Source: Colwellia sp. 75C3 (GTDB taxonomy: Bacteria > Pseudomonadota > Gammaproteobacteria > Enterobacterales > Alteromonadaceae). From it: 64,000 nt of DNA. The translations under genes and the position numbers were made by a program. The stretch lies in assembly GCF_002836255.1 (NCBI RefSeq), contig NZ_PJAU01000054.1, positions 248,001 to 312,000 on the forward strand, written 5' to 3'. Under the pieces are notes generated by a model. It ran no database searches. It worked only from the letters and a program-made list of their open reading frames with translations, and was not told where the DNA came from. Positions 44,700 to 55,121 of this stretch are shown here, one piece after another; within the stretch, counting starts at the first letter, position 1; each line of letters starts with the position of its first letter.

Positions 44700-46793
44700 A
44701 TGACTGTTTCAATTAACACTGGAATAAGTTTAAGAACACTGCTCTATAGCTTAGTCATTGGTATAGCGTTAGTTAATTTTTTTGGTGCATCTTGGATTAG
44801 TGTCGAGGCAACTCGCTCTTATTTAAATGATCAAATGAAAAGTCACGCCCAAGATGCAGCAACCAGTGTCGGATTATCAATTTCACCCTATATGGATGAA
44901 GAAAACTTGATGGTTGCTGAGACGATGATAGTGGCCATTTTTGACTCTGGTTATTATCAGAAAGTAAGCCTAACAGACGTTAATAATAATATTATAATGT
45001 CTCGTGAAAATAATAATATTATTGATGGTGTGCCCCTCTGGTTTATTAACGTTTTTGAATTAACGCCGCCAGTAATGTCAAGCGAAGTAAGTAATGGCTG
45101 GAATGTTGGCGGAACGTTAAGTTTTCAAAGTCATGTGGGGGCTTCTTATGAAAAACTTTGGCAACGTGCCATTAATAACTTCTTATCTTCCTTACTCATT
45201 GCTGTACTTTCGTGTTTCATTGCGCACTTTATATTACGATCTGTTTTAACGCCGTTAGCTCAAGTAGAAGAGCAAGCAATAGCGGTGAGTCGAAAAGACT
45301 TCACATTTATTAGCGATATTCCCACGACACGTGAGCTTAAAACCGTTATTAATGCCATGAATACTATGGTGAGTAACATACAAGCCTCTTTTGACCTTGT
45401 CAGTAAGCAGGCGAATAAGCTTACTCATGAAATCTTTGTTGATGACTTAACTCAATTAGGTAATCGTCGTGCTTTTCAAAGTCAGTTTACAACCGCTAAT
45501 AATGATATGCAGCCTGATGATTTTACCACCCTGGGATTAGTGCAATTACATTCCCTAAAAAGTATTAATACAAAGCTAGGCTATAAAGCTGGTGATGATT
45601 ATGTTTGCCAAGCAGCCCAATTACTTTCCGAGCAGTTAACTTCTTTTAATGGTGCTAAAGCGTATCGCGTAAATGGTGGCAGTTTCTTTTTTACCATTAA
45701 TAGTGTTGGCGAAGACGTAGTAAAGTTTTGTGAAAATATTAATAGTGAGTTCTCTACTTTAAATTCAGATTATTATGACGATGGTTTTGGTAAGTTAGTT
45801 GCCATTACTTATAACAGTAACGAAGCACTGAGCGATTTATTAATAAGATTAGACACCTTGTTAATACAAGAAAGTTCTGCAACTTCGTTAGGTGGCGTTT
45901 ATTGCGATAATAACACCCAAACAACGCACAGTTTACAAGAGTGGTCAAAGATCATTGATGGTTGGTTGAAAGGAAACCATATTGAATTTACCTTTCAACC
46001 GGTAATTTCTAGCATTGATCATTCTGTTGTTCATGATTTAGAGAGTAGCGGGTCTGAGAATGGTGATAACGTTTTATATTATGAATTGTTTAGTCAGCTT
46101 TTAAACAACGATGAAATTATCGCTAATAGCCAGTTATATTCTATGGCTGAGCGTACCAACAAATCTCAAGAGTTAGATAAATTGGTATTGAGTAAATTAG
46201 CCAATTTAACGCATCTCACTCCACAGAGTAAAATAGCTATTAACCTTACTCATCAATCATTACATAGTACTGAATTTAGACATTGGCTTACCTGCTTTAT
46301 TGAAGAAAATAAAAATAATCTCCCCAGTTTGGTGTTTGAGATTAATGAAGAGGCCATTCTTGCTGGGATTGATTCAAGCATTCAATTTATACAGTCGGCA
46401 AAATCGTTAGGTATTGAAATATGTATAGATAGGTTTGGCTCAAGCTTTACCTCTTTTAGATACCTTAAAGGTTTAGATGTTGATTATCTTAAAATTGATG
46501 GCGCTTATATACATGAACTAGAACTGCATACTGAGAATAAACCTTTTATTCAAGCAGTAACACAAATTGGTCATGGCTTAGGAATTAAAATACTAACCAG
46601 CCATGTAGAAAGCTTAGCGACTAAGCAATTATTGGTAGATTTACATTGTGATGGACTTCAAGGAAATTACATACAGAAGACATTGCCATTGAAGGAAGGT
46701 GATTTAGATAGATATTTAGATAAAGACTTAGATAGAGACTTAACATGTATTTACTCACCCATGTTAGTTAGCATGGCCGAAAATACCAAATAA
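44700..46793 (+). CDS. lapD: LapD-type c-di-GMP receptor with degenerate GGDEF-EAL
   Basis: 697 residues. Two membrane helices (about 13-32 and 155-178) enclose a LapD_MoxY_N periplasmic domain, followed by HAMP (LTPLAQVEEQAIAVSRKDF), a degenerate GGDEF (RVNGGSFFFTI) and a degenerate EAL (YYELFSQL in place of EAL). Both catalytic motifs are lost, as in LapD, so it should bind c-di-GMP rather than make or cut it. Binding lets the periplasmic domain sequester LapG. It follows lapG and precedes a small secreted protein by 24 bp. Confidence 0.92.
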   Translation: MTVSINTGISLRTLLYSLVIGIALVNFFGASWISVEATRSYLNDQMKSHAQDAATSVGLSISPYMDEENLMVAETMIVAIFDSGYYQKVSLTDVNNNIIMSRENNNIIDGVPLWFINVFELTPPVMSSEVSNGWNVGGTLSFQSHVGASYEKLWQRAINNFLSSLLIAVLSCFIAHFILRSVLTPLAQVEEQAIAVSRKDFTFISDIPTTRELKTVINAMNTMVSNIQASFDLVSKQANKLTHEIFVDDLTQLGNRRAFQSQFTTANNDMQPDDFTTLGLVQLHSLKSINTKLGYKAGDDYVCQAAQLLSEQLTSFNGAKAYRVNGGSFFFTINSVGEDVVKFCENINSEFSTLNSDYYDDGFGKLVAITYNSNEALSDLLIRLDTLLIQESSATSLGGVYCDNNTQTTHSLQEWSKIIDGWLKGNHIEFTFQPVISSIDHSVVHDLESSGSENGDNVLYYELFSQLLNNDEIIANSQLYSMAERTNKSQELDKLVLSKLANLTHLTPQSKIAINLTHQSLHSTEFRHWLTCFIEENKNNLPSLVFEINEEAILAGIDSSIQFIQSAKSLGIEICIDRFGSSFTSFRYLKGLDVDYLKIDGAYIHELELHTENKPFIQAVTQIGHGLGIKILTSHVESLATKQLLVDLHCDGLQGNYIQKTLPLKEGDLDRYLDKDLDRDLTCIYSPMLVSMAENTK

Positions 46794-46817
46794 TAGTACA
46801 AGAATTAGGGCGACATA

Positions 46818-47351
46818 ATGAACAAAACCACTCTAGCAGCAGTAACTTTTGCCTTGTTAGGCACAACAATAATGCCAGCTAGCGCTATAGAGATTTCTCC
46901 GACAGCGCAAAAAATCATTGATACTACCATAGCAAATGAATGTAGCTCTGGTGGATGTGATCTTACAGCAGCAATAACTGCTGCAATTACTAACAATCCA
47001 GCTTTGGCTGAATCTTTAGTTGCTGCAGCAATTGCTGCTGTAGGCGAAGACAGTGAAGCTGCTGAAACGATCATTGCAACAGCAATAATCGCGCTTGGTG
47101 CCGACTCACCTCAAATTGCTAATATATTAAATATTGCAACTGAAGCAGGTGTAAATAGCGATACAGTTACGTCTATCGCTATTGCAAGTGGTGTTGATGC
47201 GACAATTGCTTCTGAAGCAACTGCAGCGGGCTCTACTCCTGCTAATAGTAGCCCTATTAGCAGTACACCTACGAATAAAACACCAACTTATACTAGCCCT
47301 GGAAATTCTGGTGGCGGCGGTGGCGGTGGCGGTATTTCAAAAAACCAATAA
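46818..47351 (+). CDS. Secreted Ala-rich protein with Gly-rich C-terminus, unknown function
   Basis: 177 residues. Signal peptide (MNKTTLAAVTFALLGTTIMPASA, cut near 23). The mature part is a run of Ala/Ile-rich helical repeats (TAAITAAITNNPALAESLVAAAIAAVGED) followed by a Ser/Thr/Pro linker and GGGGGGGG near the end. Only two Cys (ECSSGGCD) occur, possibly a disulphide. It follows lapD by 24 bp and has its own terminator. No family recognised. A small biofilm or matrix protein linked to the LapG/LapD system is possible but unproven. Confidence 0.65.
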   Translation: MNKTTLAAVTFALLGTTIMPASAIEISPTAQKIIDTTIANECSSGGCDLTAAITAAITNNPALAESLVAAAIAAVGEDSEAAETIIATAIIALGADSPQIANILNIATEAGVNSDTVTSIAIASGVDATIASEATAAGSTPANSSPISSTPTNKTPTYTSPGNSGGGGGGGGISKNQ

Positions 47352-47370
47352 GTAGCTGATTCACTGTATA

Positions 47371-47394
47371 AAAAGATCCTACGGGATCTTTTTT
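47371..47394 (+). terminator. Intrinsic terminator after lapGD unit
   Basis: AAAAGATCC-TACG-GGATCTTTTTT: seven- to nine-base stem with a T-tract, 20 bp past the stop of the Gly-tailed protein gene. Confidence 0.88.
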
Positions 47395-47486
47395 ACCATT
47401 AGCTCTATGGTTTTAGAGTAAGCTTATCTTTTTAATCTTACTGCTATGCCACTATTAACTATCAATTATGCAAAGATAAGACTCCA

Positions 47487-48818
47487 TTGAATCATTTTAT
47501 ATTTTATAGCCTTTGTGCACTTATTATTTATGCTCCTATACCGTTAGGTGCCAATAGAATTTGGGCAAGCTCTTCGTTAACATTTTTGATCTTTGCTTTA
47601 TTTTTAGTTCACTTGATGTATACCTTCACAAGTAAACAACGTTTTCTTGCTCCTAGGTATTCTCTGGCTGTTCTTGTGCCATTAACCATCACCACATTAT
47701 GGTTAGCATTTCAGATGATTCCTGGTTTGGGCACTTTTTTAGGCCGTTCATTACCAACGCTTTCATTTGATCCTTCTTTAACGCATATCATGCTATTAAA
47801 GACGATCGCTTTAACGCAATTTTCTTGGTTAGTTTTTTATTATGTGAATACCAAAGCCATGCTTTATAAGTTTGCCATAGCCATTCTTATATCTGGGTTC
47901 TTTCAAGCTTTATACGCCAGCTGGTTAAATCTTAATGTGGGCATGGCGACACCTATTTTTTATATCCCTTATTCAAAAGAAGCGGTAGGCAGTTTTATTT
48001 ATAAGAACCAATTGGCGAATTACTTAGCGTTGTGTTTATCTATTGGTATTGGTGTATTGATCAGTCAGCTCTCTTTAAAGGAAGGAGGTCATCAAGTACG
48101 ACATAAAATTCGTGATTTTTCTATGGTTTTATTAAGTCCTAAGATGCTGATTAGAATAAGTTTGATTATTATGATCATTGCTTTGATTTTAACGCGATCA
48201 CGCATGGGTAATTCGGCATTTTTCTTAGCTTTAGCTGCGGTCAGTATATTCTCTTATTTCTTTTATAATCGTAAACCTAAGAATTTGCGCCTTTTGATAT
48301 TGAGCTTCTTTATTCTCGACTTTATTTTAGTAGGTGCTATTTTTGGTGTTGAAAAGGTCAAACAACGTTTGTTAGAAACTAGTTTAGCTTCTGAAACAAG
48401 AGATGAGGTGATACGTGATTCAATACCTATGATATTAGATTACCCTGTATTTGGTACAGGCGGTGGGAGTTTCTATTCAAGCTTTTCTCAATACCAAGCA
48501 CAACCCTACTCTGGTTTTTATGACCATGCCCATAATGATTACATTCAATTTTCGGCTGAATTAGGTTTACCTATCACGTTTTTATTAGGTGCGATGGTGC
48601 TGTATTGCTTGTTTGTTGCATTGAAGACCTTGGTAAAGCGTAAAACAGCGCTGTATCAAGGTGTCTCGTTTGGCTGTGCAGCCGCTATTATTCATATGCT
48701 ATTACATTCAACAGTAGACTTTTCACTACAGTCACCCGCTATCGCTTTGCTCTTTATCAGTATATTGTCGCTTACTTTAATCGCTTCAAACTTAAAAAAA
48801 GAGTCTAATCGGGTATAG
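47487..48818 (+). CDS. O-antigen ligase-family membrane protein (second copy in window)
   Basis: 443 residues with about 11 membrane helices and a Wzy_C-type periplasmic region: ETRDEVIRDSIPMILDYPVFGTGGGSFYSSF then FYDHAHNDYIQFSAELG. The HAHNDYIQ motif is characteristic of O-antigen ligases and polymerases. The start is TTG at 47487; no ATG fits the frame. It lies outside the minus-strand locus, on the opposite strand, so it may act in another polymer or in attachment of the polysaccharide to lipid A. Confidence 0.85.
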   Translation: MNHFIFYSLCALIIYAPIPLGANRIWASSSLTFLIFALFLVHLMYTFTSKQRFLAPRYSLAVLVPLTITTLWLAFQMIPGLGTFLGRSLPTLSFDPSLTHIMLLKTIALTQFSWLVFYYVNTKAMLYKFAIAILISGFFQALYASWLNLNVGMATPIFYIPYSKEAVGSFIYKNQLANYLALCLSIGIGVLISQLSLKEGGHQVRHKIRDFSMVLLSPKMLIRISLIIMIIALILTRSRMGNSAFFLALAAVSIFSYFFYNRKPKNLRLLILSFFILDFILVGAIFGVEKVKQRLLETSLASETRDEVIRDSIPMILDYPVFGTGGGSFYSSFSQYQAQPYSGFYDHAHNDYIQFSAELGLPITFLLGAMVLYCLFVALKTLVKRKTALYQGVSFGCAAAIIHMLLHSTVDFSLQSPAIALLFISILSLTLIASNLKKESNRV

Positions 48819-48824
48819 CAATAT

Positions 48825-48980
48825 TCGCGGCTAAAGAAATGTTCGCTAAAGCAATGTTCGCGGCTAAAGCCTGCTCCTACAGACACGCACTGTAAAATGG
48901 TGTGTACGCCCGAGCGTTTACTGTAGGAGGGTGTTTACGCCCGAACATTTACTGTAGGAGCTGGCTTTAGCCGCGAACGC
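48825..48980. repeat. REP island 3
   Basis: Mixed REP copies: CGCGGCTAAAGCCTGCTCCTACA near 48860-48882, CGCCCGAGCGTTTACTGTAG (48908-48927), then GTAGGAGGGTGTTTACGCCC and GTAGGAGCTGGCTTTAGCCG (48956-48975). The last copy ends at the glutaredoxin stop. It separates two genes that converge. Confidence 0.85.
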
Positions 48981-49205
48981 TTACTTATAAAGTGCGGTAA
49001 AATCTTTTATTGAAAAACCATTAAGCAATTGGTCTCCTACCTTTAAAACAGGTACGCCTCGCAGACCCGTACCAGCGAACTCTCTTTGCCCCTTGGCAGT
49101 TTTTATATTACATAACCTAAAAGCAATACCCTCTTGTTCTAGGTAACGTTTTGCAGTTTGACAATGTGGACATTTTTCCATGGTATATAGGACAACGCGT
49201 TTCAT
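48981..49205 (-). CDS. Glutaredoxin-family protein
   Basis: 74 residues with the active site CPHC (MEKCPHCQTAK, residues 12-15) and the GSH-binding GVPVLKVGDQLLNGFS segment. A small cytosolic thiol-disulphide oxidoreductase. CPHC differs from the classical CPYC. It is shorter than GrxC but like the NrdH/Grx-like single-domain group. RBS not obvious. REP copies abut its stop. Confidence 0.85.
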   Translation of the reverse strand: MKRVVLYTMEKCPHCQTAKRYLEQEGIAFRLCNIKTAKGQREFAGTGLRGVPVLKVGDQLLNGFSIKDFTALYK

Positions 49206-49249
49206 TTATAGCCTTTTATGTGGGTGTGTTTCAACTAACAGCTGAACGT

Positions 49250-49489
49250 TTAATCTCGAATTTTAATATTCGGATGATGATCTATTTCGCCTTCATCATC
49301 AACCGTCATTGCGCTATCATCTAATTGAACAACGGCAAGTTTCCCATCCGGTGTTGTGCGAACAAAAGATAAAGTATAACCATAGCTACTTATTTTGCTT
49401 AAGGAACATTGTTGGGCAACAGTTAATTCTCTCAATAACTTTTCTATTTTCGCCTCTATTTTACGTCTTTCTTCTGGCACTTGATTCAC
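49250..49489 (-). CDS. Small hypothetical protein
   Basis: 79 residues, acidic, cytosolic. A Lys/Arg-rich helix at the start (EERRKIEAKIEKLLREL) is followed by beta-rich SSYGYTLSFVRTTPDGKLAVVQLDD and an acidic end. The start is GTG at 49489, or a later GTG at 49480 that has AGGG 8 nt upstream. Not recognised. It lies 45 bp upstream of the glutaredoxin gene on the same strand and could be co-transcribed. Confidence 0.6.
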   Translation of the reverse strand: MNQVPEERRKIEAKIEKLLRELTVAQQCSLSKISSYGYTLSFVRTTPDGKLAVVQLDDSAMTVDDEGEIDHHPNIKIRD

Positions 49490-49664
49490 CCTGCATTAAA
49501 CATAATAAGCTGTAATAAAAATGGCTCACTATATTAAATAACGCAACTTTTATAGAAGTGTTTTATGCACGACACAAAGTACCCTTGCAATATGCAGGGA
49601 TTAATTCATGTTTGACGATTAAGTAAGCTGAGCTAAAGTTATTTAACTTAAATCGTAACAGAAC

Positions 49665-49678
49665 TTGATGCAAATCAA
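49665..49678. promoter_or_regulatory. FNR-type operator (perfect palindrome), distal
   Basis: TTGATGCAAATCAA is an exact TTGAT-N4-ATCAA match. It lies 168 bp before the porin ATG. FNR/EtrA (or CRP relatives) would bind here under low oxygen. Confidence 0.75.
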
Positions 49679-49724
49679 CTTATCGCAGCTATTCACTTAT
49701 CCTTTGAATACATATATTAACAAC

Positions 49725-49738
49725 TTGATGTAAATCAA
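49725..49738. promoter_or_regulatory. FNR-type operator (perfect palindrome), proximal
   Basis: TTGATGTAAATCAA, a second exact TTGAT-N4-ATCAA match, exactly 60 bp from the first and 108 bp before the porin ATG. Two perfect sites on the same face of the helix suggest cooperative anaerobic control of the porin gene. Confidence 0.75.
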
Positions 49739-49845
49739 ACTATTCAACTCGATGCGGTGCAAAAATCCCCCTATCAGTTAACTAGACCAATAATAATAAC
49801 AAAGCTAACGTACCTTCTTTTAAAACATGAAATCAGGATATTATT

Positions 49846-51042
49846 ATGAAAACAGTAGTAAATAAGTTTACCTTATCATTAATCACTGCAGCAATTTTAA
49901 CGGCTCCTACCGCTTTTGCTGGTGAAACAGAGCACGGCAATAGCATAACTAAAGCACTTAGCGATAGTACTGTTAAAGTTAATTTACGTGCTCGTTATGA
50001 AGGTGTAAGTCAAGATGGCGTAGAGGATCATGCATCAGCATTAACATTGAAAAGTCGTATCACTGTTAACACGGGTAGTTACAGTAATTTCTCTCTTGGT
50101 TTGGAAGTGGATAAAGTTGACGCTTTAGCGGATAACTATAACAACACACAAAATGGTCAAACTCAATACCCCGTAGTTGCGGATCCACAAGGTACTGATG
50201 TAAACCAAGCTTTTATTAAATACGCAAACGATGGTTTTAGTGCTGTTGTTGGTCGTCAACGTGTTTTACACAATAATCAACGTTTCGTTGGTGGTGTTGG
50301 CTGGCGTCAAAATGAACAGACATATGATGGAGTACGTGCACAATATAAAGCTGATGCTTTCTCTGTAGATTATAGCTACATCCAAAACATCAATGATATT
50401 AAAGGCGGCAACATTAAAGGTGACTTTCACCTAGCTAATGCTAATTACAACATTAACAAAAGCCATAAGATTTCAGGCTTTGCTTACCTTTTAGATTACG
50501 ACACAGCCGTAACTAACTCTAGTAGTACCTTAGGCGCTTTATATAACGGTAAGTTTGGTAAGTTCCTAGTAAATGCTAGCTTAGCAAGTCAAAGTGATAA
50601 TGGTGACAATACAAATAACTATTCTGCTATGTATATCAATGCTGAAGGTGGGTATAACTTTGGTGCTGTAACGGTATTAGCTGGTTATGAATTATTGGGT
50701 AGCGATGATGGTAAAGTTGCATTTAACACGCCATTAGCAACTAAGCATAAGTTTAATGGTTGGGCTGATAAATTCTTAGGTACACCAAAAGAAGGTCTAC
50801 AAGACCTTTATTTAACAGCTAAAGGTAAAGTATCTGGCGTAAAATGGGCAGCGACTTACCATGATTTTTCATCAGATGTAGATAGCATTGATTTTGGTAG
50901 CGAGCTTAACTTAGTGGCAACTTATCAAATTAACAAAAACTATGGTGTTTTAGTTAAAGCAGCCAATTATAGCGAAGGTGATGCTGACCAAAAACCAACT
51001 GATACCAACAAAGTTTGGGTTCAAATGACAGCTAAGTTCTAA
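49846..51042 (+). CDS. Outer-membrane porin-like protein (alginate-export/OprD-like barrel)
   Basis: 398 residues. Signal peptide (cut at AFA, 24) then a barrel of about 16-18 strands ending in VQMTAKF with the terminal Phe needed for BAM insertion. Segments DVNQAFIKYANDGFSAVVGRQRVLHNNQRFVGG and YDGVRAQYKADAFSVDYSYIQNIND resemble the alginate-export/porin group. Substrate unknown. The two FNR boxes upstream point to induction at low oxygen. It has its own terminator. Confidence 0.82.
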   Translation: MKTVVNKFTLSLITAAILTAPTAFAGETEHGNSITKALSDSTVKVNLRARYEGVSQDGVEDHASALTLKSRITVNTGSYSNFSLGLEVDKVDALADNYNNTQNGQTQYPVVADPQGTDVNQAFIKYANDGFSAVVGRQRVLHNNQRFVGGVGWRQNEQTYDGVRAQYKADAFSVDYSYIQNINDIKGGNIKGDFHLANANYNINKSHKISGFAYLLDYDTAVTNSSSTLGALYNGKFGKFLVNASLASQSDNGDNTNNYSAMYINAEGGYNFGAVTVLAGYELLGSDDGKVAFNTPLATKHKFNGWADKFLGTPKEGLQDLYLTAKGKVSGVKWAATYHDFSSDVDSIDFGSELNLVATYQINKNYGVLVKAANYSEGDADQKPTDTNKVWVQMTAKF

Positions 51043-51129
51043 ACATTGCTTGGTGATAAATAGCTAGATAAGTAATTAAGTAACTACTTAGCTATTTACT
51101 CTAGCCGTTATAAAAACTTAAGTAATATA

Positions 51130-51166
51130 GTAAGAAGCCAGCAAACACGCTGGCTTCTTACTTTTT
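51130..51166 (+). terminator. Intrinsic terminator after the porin gene
   Basis: A perfect 13-bp stem GTAAGAAGCCAGC/GCTGGCTTCTTAC with a 6-nt loop and TTTTT. About 90 bp past the porin stop. Confidence 0.92.
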
Positions 51167-51245
51167 ATCCTGCCACTGCATTGCCCCATGTCAATAAAAG
51201 CATTAGAATAGCCGCGGATTTTATCAGCTGTTAGGCGAATTTTTT

Positions 51246-51845
51246 TTGTTATTAATGATCGACAATTACGACTCATTTACTTTTAACTTAGTGCATTATT
51301 TTCAAGCACTAGGTCAAGAGGTTGTTGTCTATAGAAATAATGAAATTAGCCTTAAAGAAATTGAACAATTAAAGCCGCAATATATTGTTATATCTCCTGG
51401 CCCTTGTGATCCTGACTCTGCAGGAATCTCCCTTGCCGTTGTGAAAGAGTTCGCCGGTAAAATACCTTTATTAGGTGTTTGCTTAGGACATCAATGCATT
51501 GCACAGCACTTTGGCGCAAGCGTCGAAAAAGCAAAAAAAGTAATGCATGGAAAAACCTCTAAGATTATCCATAATCAACAAGGTTTATTTAGTCAGTTAA
51601 ATCTACCGCTACAAGTCACTCGTTATCATTCATTAATTGTCAGCAAACAATCATTACCTGCAGAACTTACCATGACGGCATGGAGCCAAGATGAACAAGG
51701 TAACGTTGATGAAATTATGGCACTCGAACATAAAACCTTAGCCATTAGCAGCGTACAATTTCATCCTGAATCGATACTTACAGAGCAAGGTCAAAATTTA
51801 TTAGCAAATTTTATCAAGCAATTTAAAAATCATCCGATAAACTAA
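51246..51845 (+). CDS. pabA: Aminodeoxychorismate synthase amidotransferase component
   Basis: 199 residues. The start MLLMIDNYDSFTFNLVHYF aligns directly with E. coli PabA, so TTG at 51246 is chosen over ATG 51255. The class-I amidotransferase triad is Cys in GVCLGHQC, with His and Glu in VQFHPESI. It passes ammonia from glutamine to PabB for p-aminobenzoate and so folate; TrpG is the close alternative. The place just before astC/argD, as in other Alteromonadales, favours PabA. Confidence 0.88.
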   Translation: MLLMIDNYDSFTFNLVHYFQALGQEVVVYRNNEISLKEIEQLKPQYIVISPGPCDPDSAGISLAVVKEFAGKIPLLGVCLGHQCIAQHFGASVEKAKKVMHGKTSKIIHNQQGLFSQLNLPLQVTRYHSLIVSKQSLPAELTMTAWSQDEQGNVDEIMALEHKTLAISSVQFHPESILTEQGQNLLANFIKQFKNHPIN

Positions 51846-51961
51846 TAACAGACCCTTTGTAGATTAAAGCCAGATAAAGTAGTAATTTACTGCCTTTAAG
51901 CGTTAGACTTAACGTATTCTTCAAAGCTCAAGTTCACCCCTAGGTTAGCAATAAACTCTCT

Positions 51962-53107
51962 ATGCAAATTTTTGAAAACAATCACACTGTCGCCATTATA
52001 TTCCAACGCGCTATTAGCCTCTCAATCTGTAAAGGTTTTGCGGAAAAGCAAAGTGGTAAAATCACCATGGTTGATCATCAAGGTAGCGAGCAAAAAAATC
52101 GCCGCCGAGAGTTGTTATCTGTTGAAGTACAAGCTCAACAAGAGAAAATTATTGCTGAACATGGTGAAGAACATTTTCGTAAACAAACTGAACAGAGCTT
52201 TTTTAACCAGGTTCGTACGCAAATCAATAGTGACTTTGACAATAAAGAGCTGCTTTACCATCACATTTTAGGTATTGAAGATGCCTGCCCTGCTATTCTT
52301 GATATTTTATCTGCTCGCGCAGCGTCAGTTAACCAAATTAAAAACCTTGCAGCTTCATTGCCTTGGTTAGCCACTGACTTAGTAAAATTGGTGAACAAAC
52401 CGCAATACCGAAAACGAGCAGACGTGCAAGTGACAGATGCTAAACTAGCATTAAGTTATATTGGTTTAGATAACTTAAAACTAGTTATGCCTACTTTTAC
52501 CCTTAAACATTGGTTACCAACAAGCACAGCACCTTATGGTCTAATGAAGAGAAAGTTATGGAATGATAGTTTATCTATTGCGCTAGCTTCCCGCGTATTA
52601 GCCAAAGCGCAAGGGCTTGATGAATTTACCGCTTTTACTACCGCGATGTTATCAAATATAGGTAGACTTGCTGTCACTCGTTGCTATTTAACAACGTTTA
52701 GCGAGATGTATAAAAAAGAAGTACGCAAAGCTTTTGAAAATAAAGACAAACGTTTGCATAATGTATTATCCAAAATTGAAGCCAGTGAAGAGATACTGCT
52801 TGAGCAACTTGTTATGCGAAGCGCGCAACTATCTGCTGATTTAATTGAAAAAATGCATTTTAAACGATTGGCTATAACCGAGCCTATATTTGATTTAGCC
52901 TATGCTACTAGTATTGAAAAAATGCACCCTGTTGCACAACTTGTTGCCAAAGCTAAAGCTTATGTAGCATTTCGTGCTTTGGCAAAAGAAGAGCTAATTG
53001 ACAGCGAAGAAAGCAAAGCTTTACTCAGCTCGGTTAATTTAACACCTGCAGAAATAACGCTACTGAAAAAGAGCGACATTGACCACATTAAGCTTAATTT
53101 CAATTAG
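51962..53107 (+). CDS. HDOD-domain signalling protein
   Basis: 381 residues. The HDOD core spans about residues 100-300: LGIEDACPAILDILSARAASVNQIKNLAASLP, then LSYIGLDNLKLVMPTFTLKHWLP and WNDSLSIALASRVLAKAQGLDEFTAFTTAMLSNIGRL. The HD metal ligands are not kept, as in HDOD proteins generally, so it is a signalling or scaffold domain rather than a phosphodiesterase. The N-terminal 90 residues are charged and not recognised. It lies between pabA and astC, alone in direction with no overlap. Confidence 0.82.
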   Translation: MQIFENNHTVAIIFQRAISLSICKGFAEKQSGKITMVDHQGSEQKNRRRELLSVEVQAQQEKIIAEHGEEHFRKQTEQSFFNQVRTQINSDFDNKELLYHHILGIEDACPAILDILSARAASVNQIKNLAASLPWLATDLVKLVNKPQYRKRADVQVTDAKLALSYIGLDNLKLVMPTFTLKHWLPTSTAPYGLMKRKLWNDSLSIALASRVLAKAQGLDEFTAFTTAMLSNIGRLAVTRCYLTTFSEMYKKEVRKAFENKDKRLHNVLSKIEASEEILLEQLVMRSAQLSADLIEKMHFKRLAITEPIFDLAYATSIEKMHPVAQLVAKAKAYVAFRALAKEELIDSEESKALLSSVNLTPAEITLLKKSDIDHIKLNFN

Positions 53108-54984
<1,877 letters not shown>

Positions 54985-55046
54985 TTTAGCCTAATTTAGT
55001 TAATGCTAAAAGTATCTGCTCATACCGCCAAGGTTTGAGCAGATAG

Positions 55047-55092
55047 TACCAATCAGACTGATTTATTGAACAGTAAATCAGTCTGATTGGTA
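55047..55092. repeat. Perfect 19-bp hairpin between astC and astA
   Basis: TACCAATCAGACTGATTTA (55047-55065) and its exact complement at 55074-55092 with an 8-nt loop. It ends 29 bp before the astA ATG and has no T-tract, so it may be a mobile-hairpin repeat or an mRNA-processing/attenuation signal. Confidence 0.85.
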
Positions 55093-55121
55093 TACACCAC
55101 TCCCTTTCTTCGAGAGCATTT

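Noticed and set aside
55001-55121. Terminator between astC and astA
   Set aside because: The hairpin is perfect but no T-tract follows and astA is needed in the same pathway.
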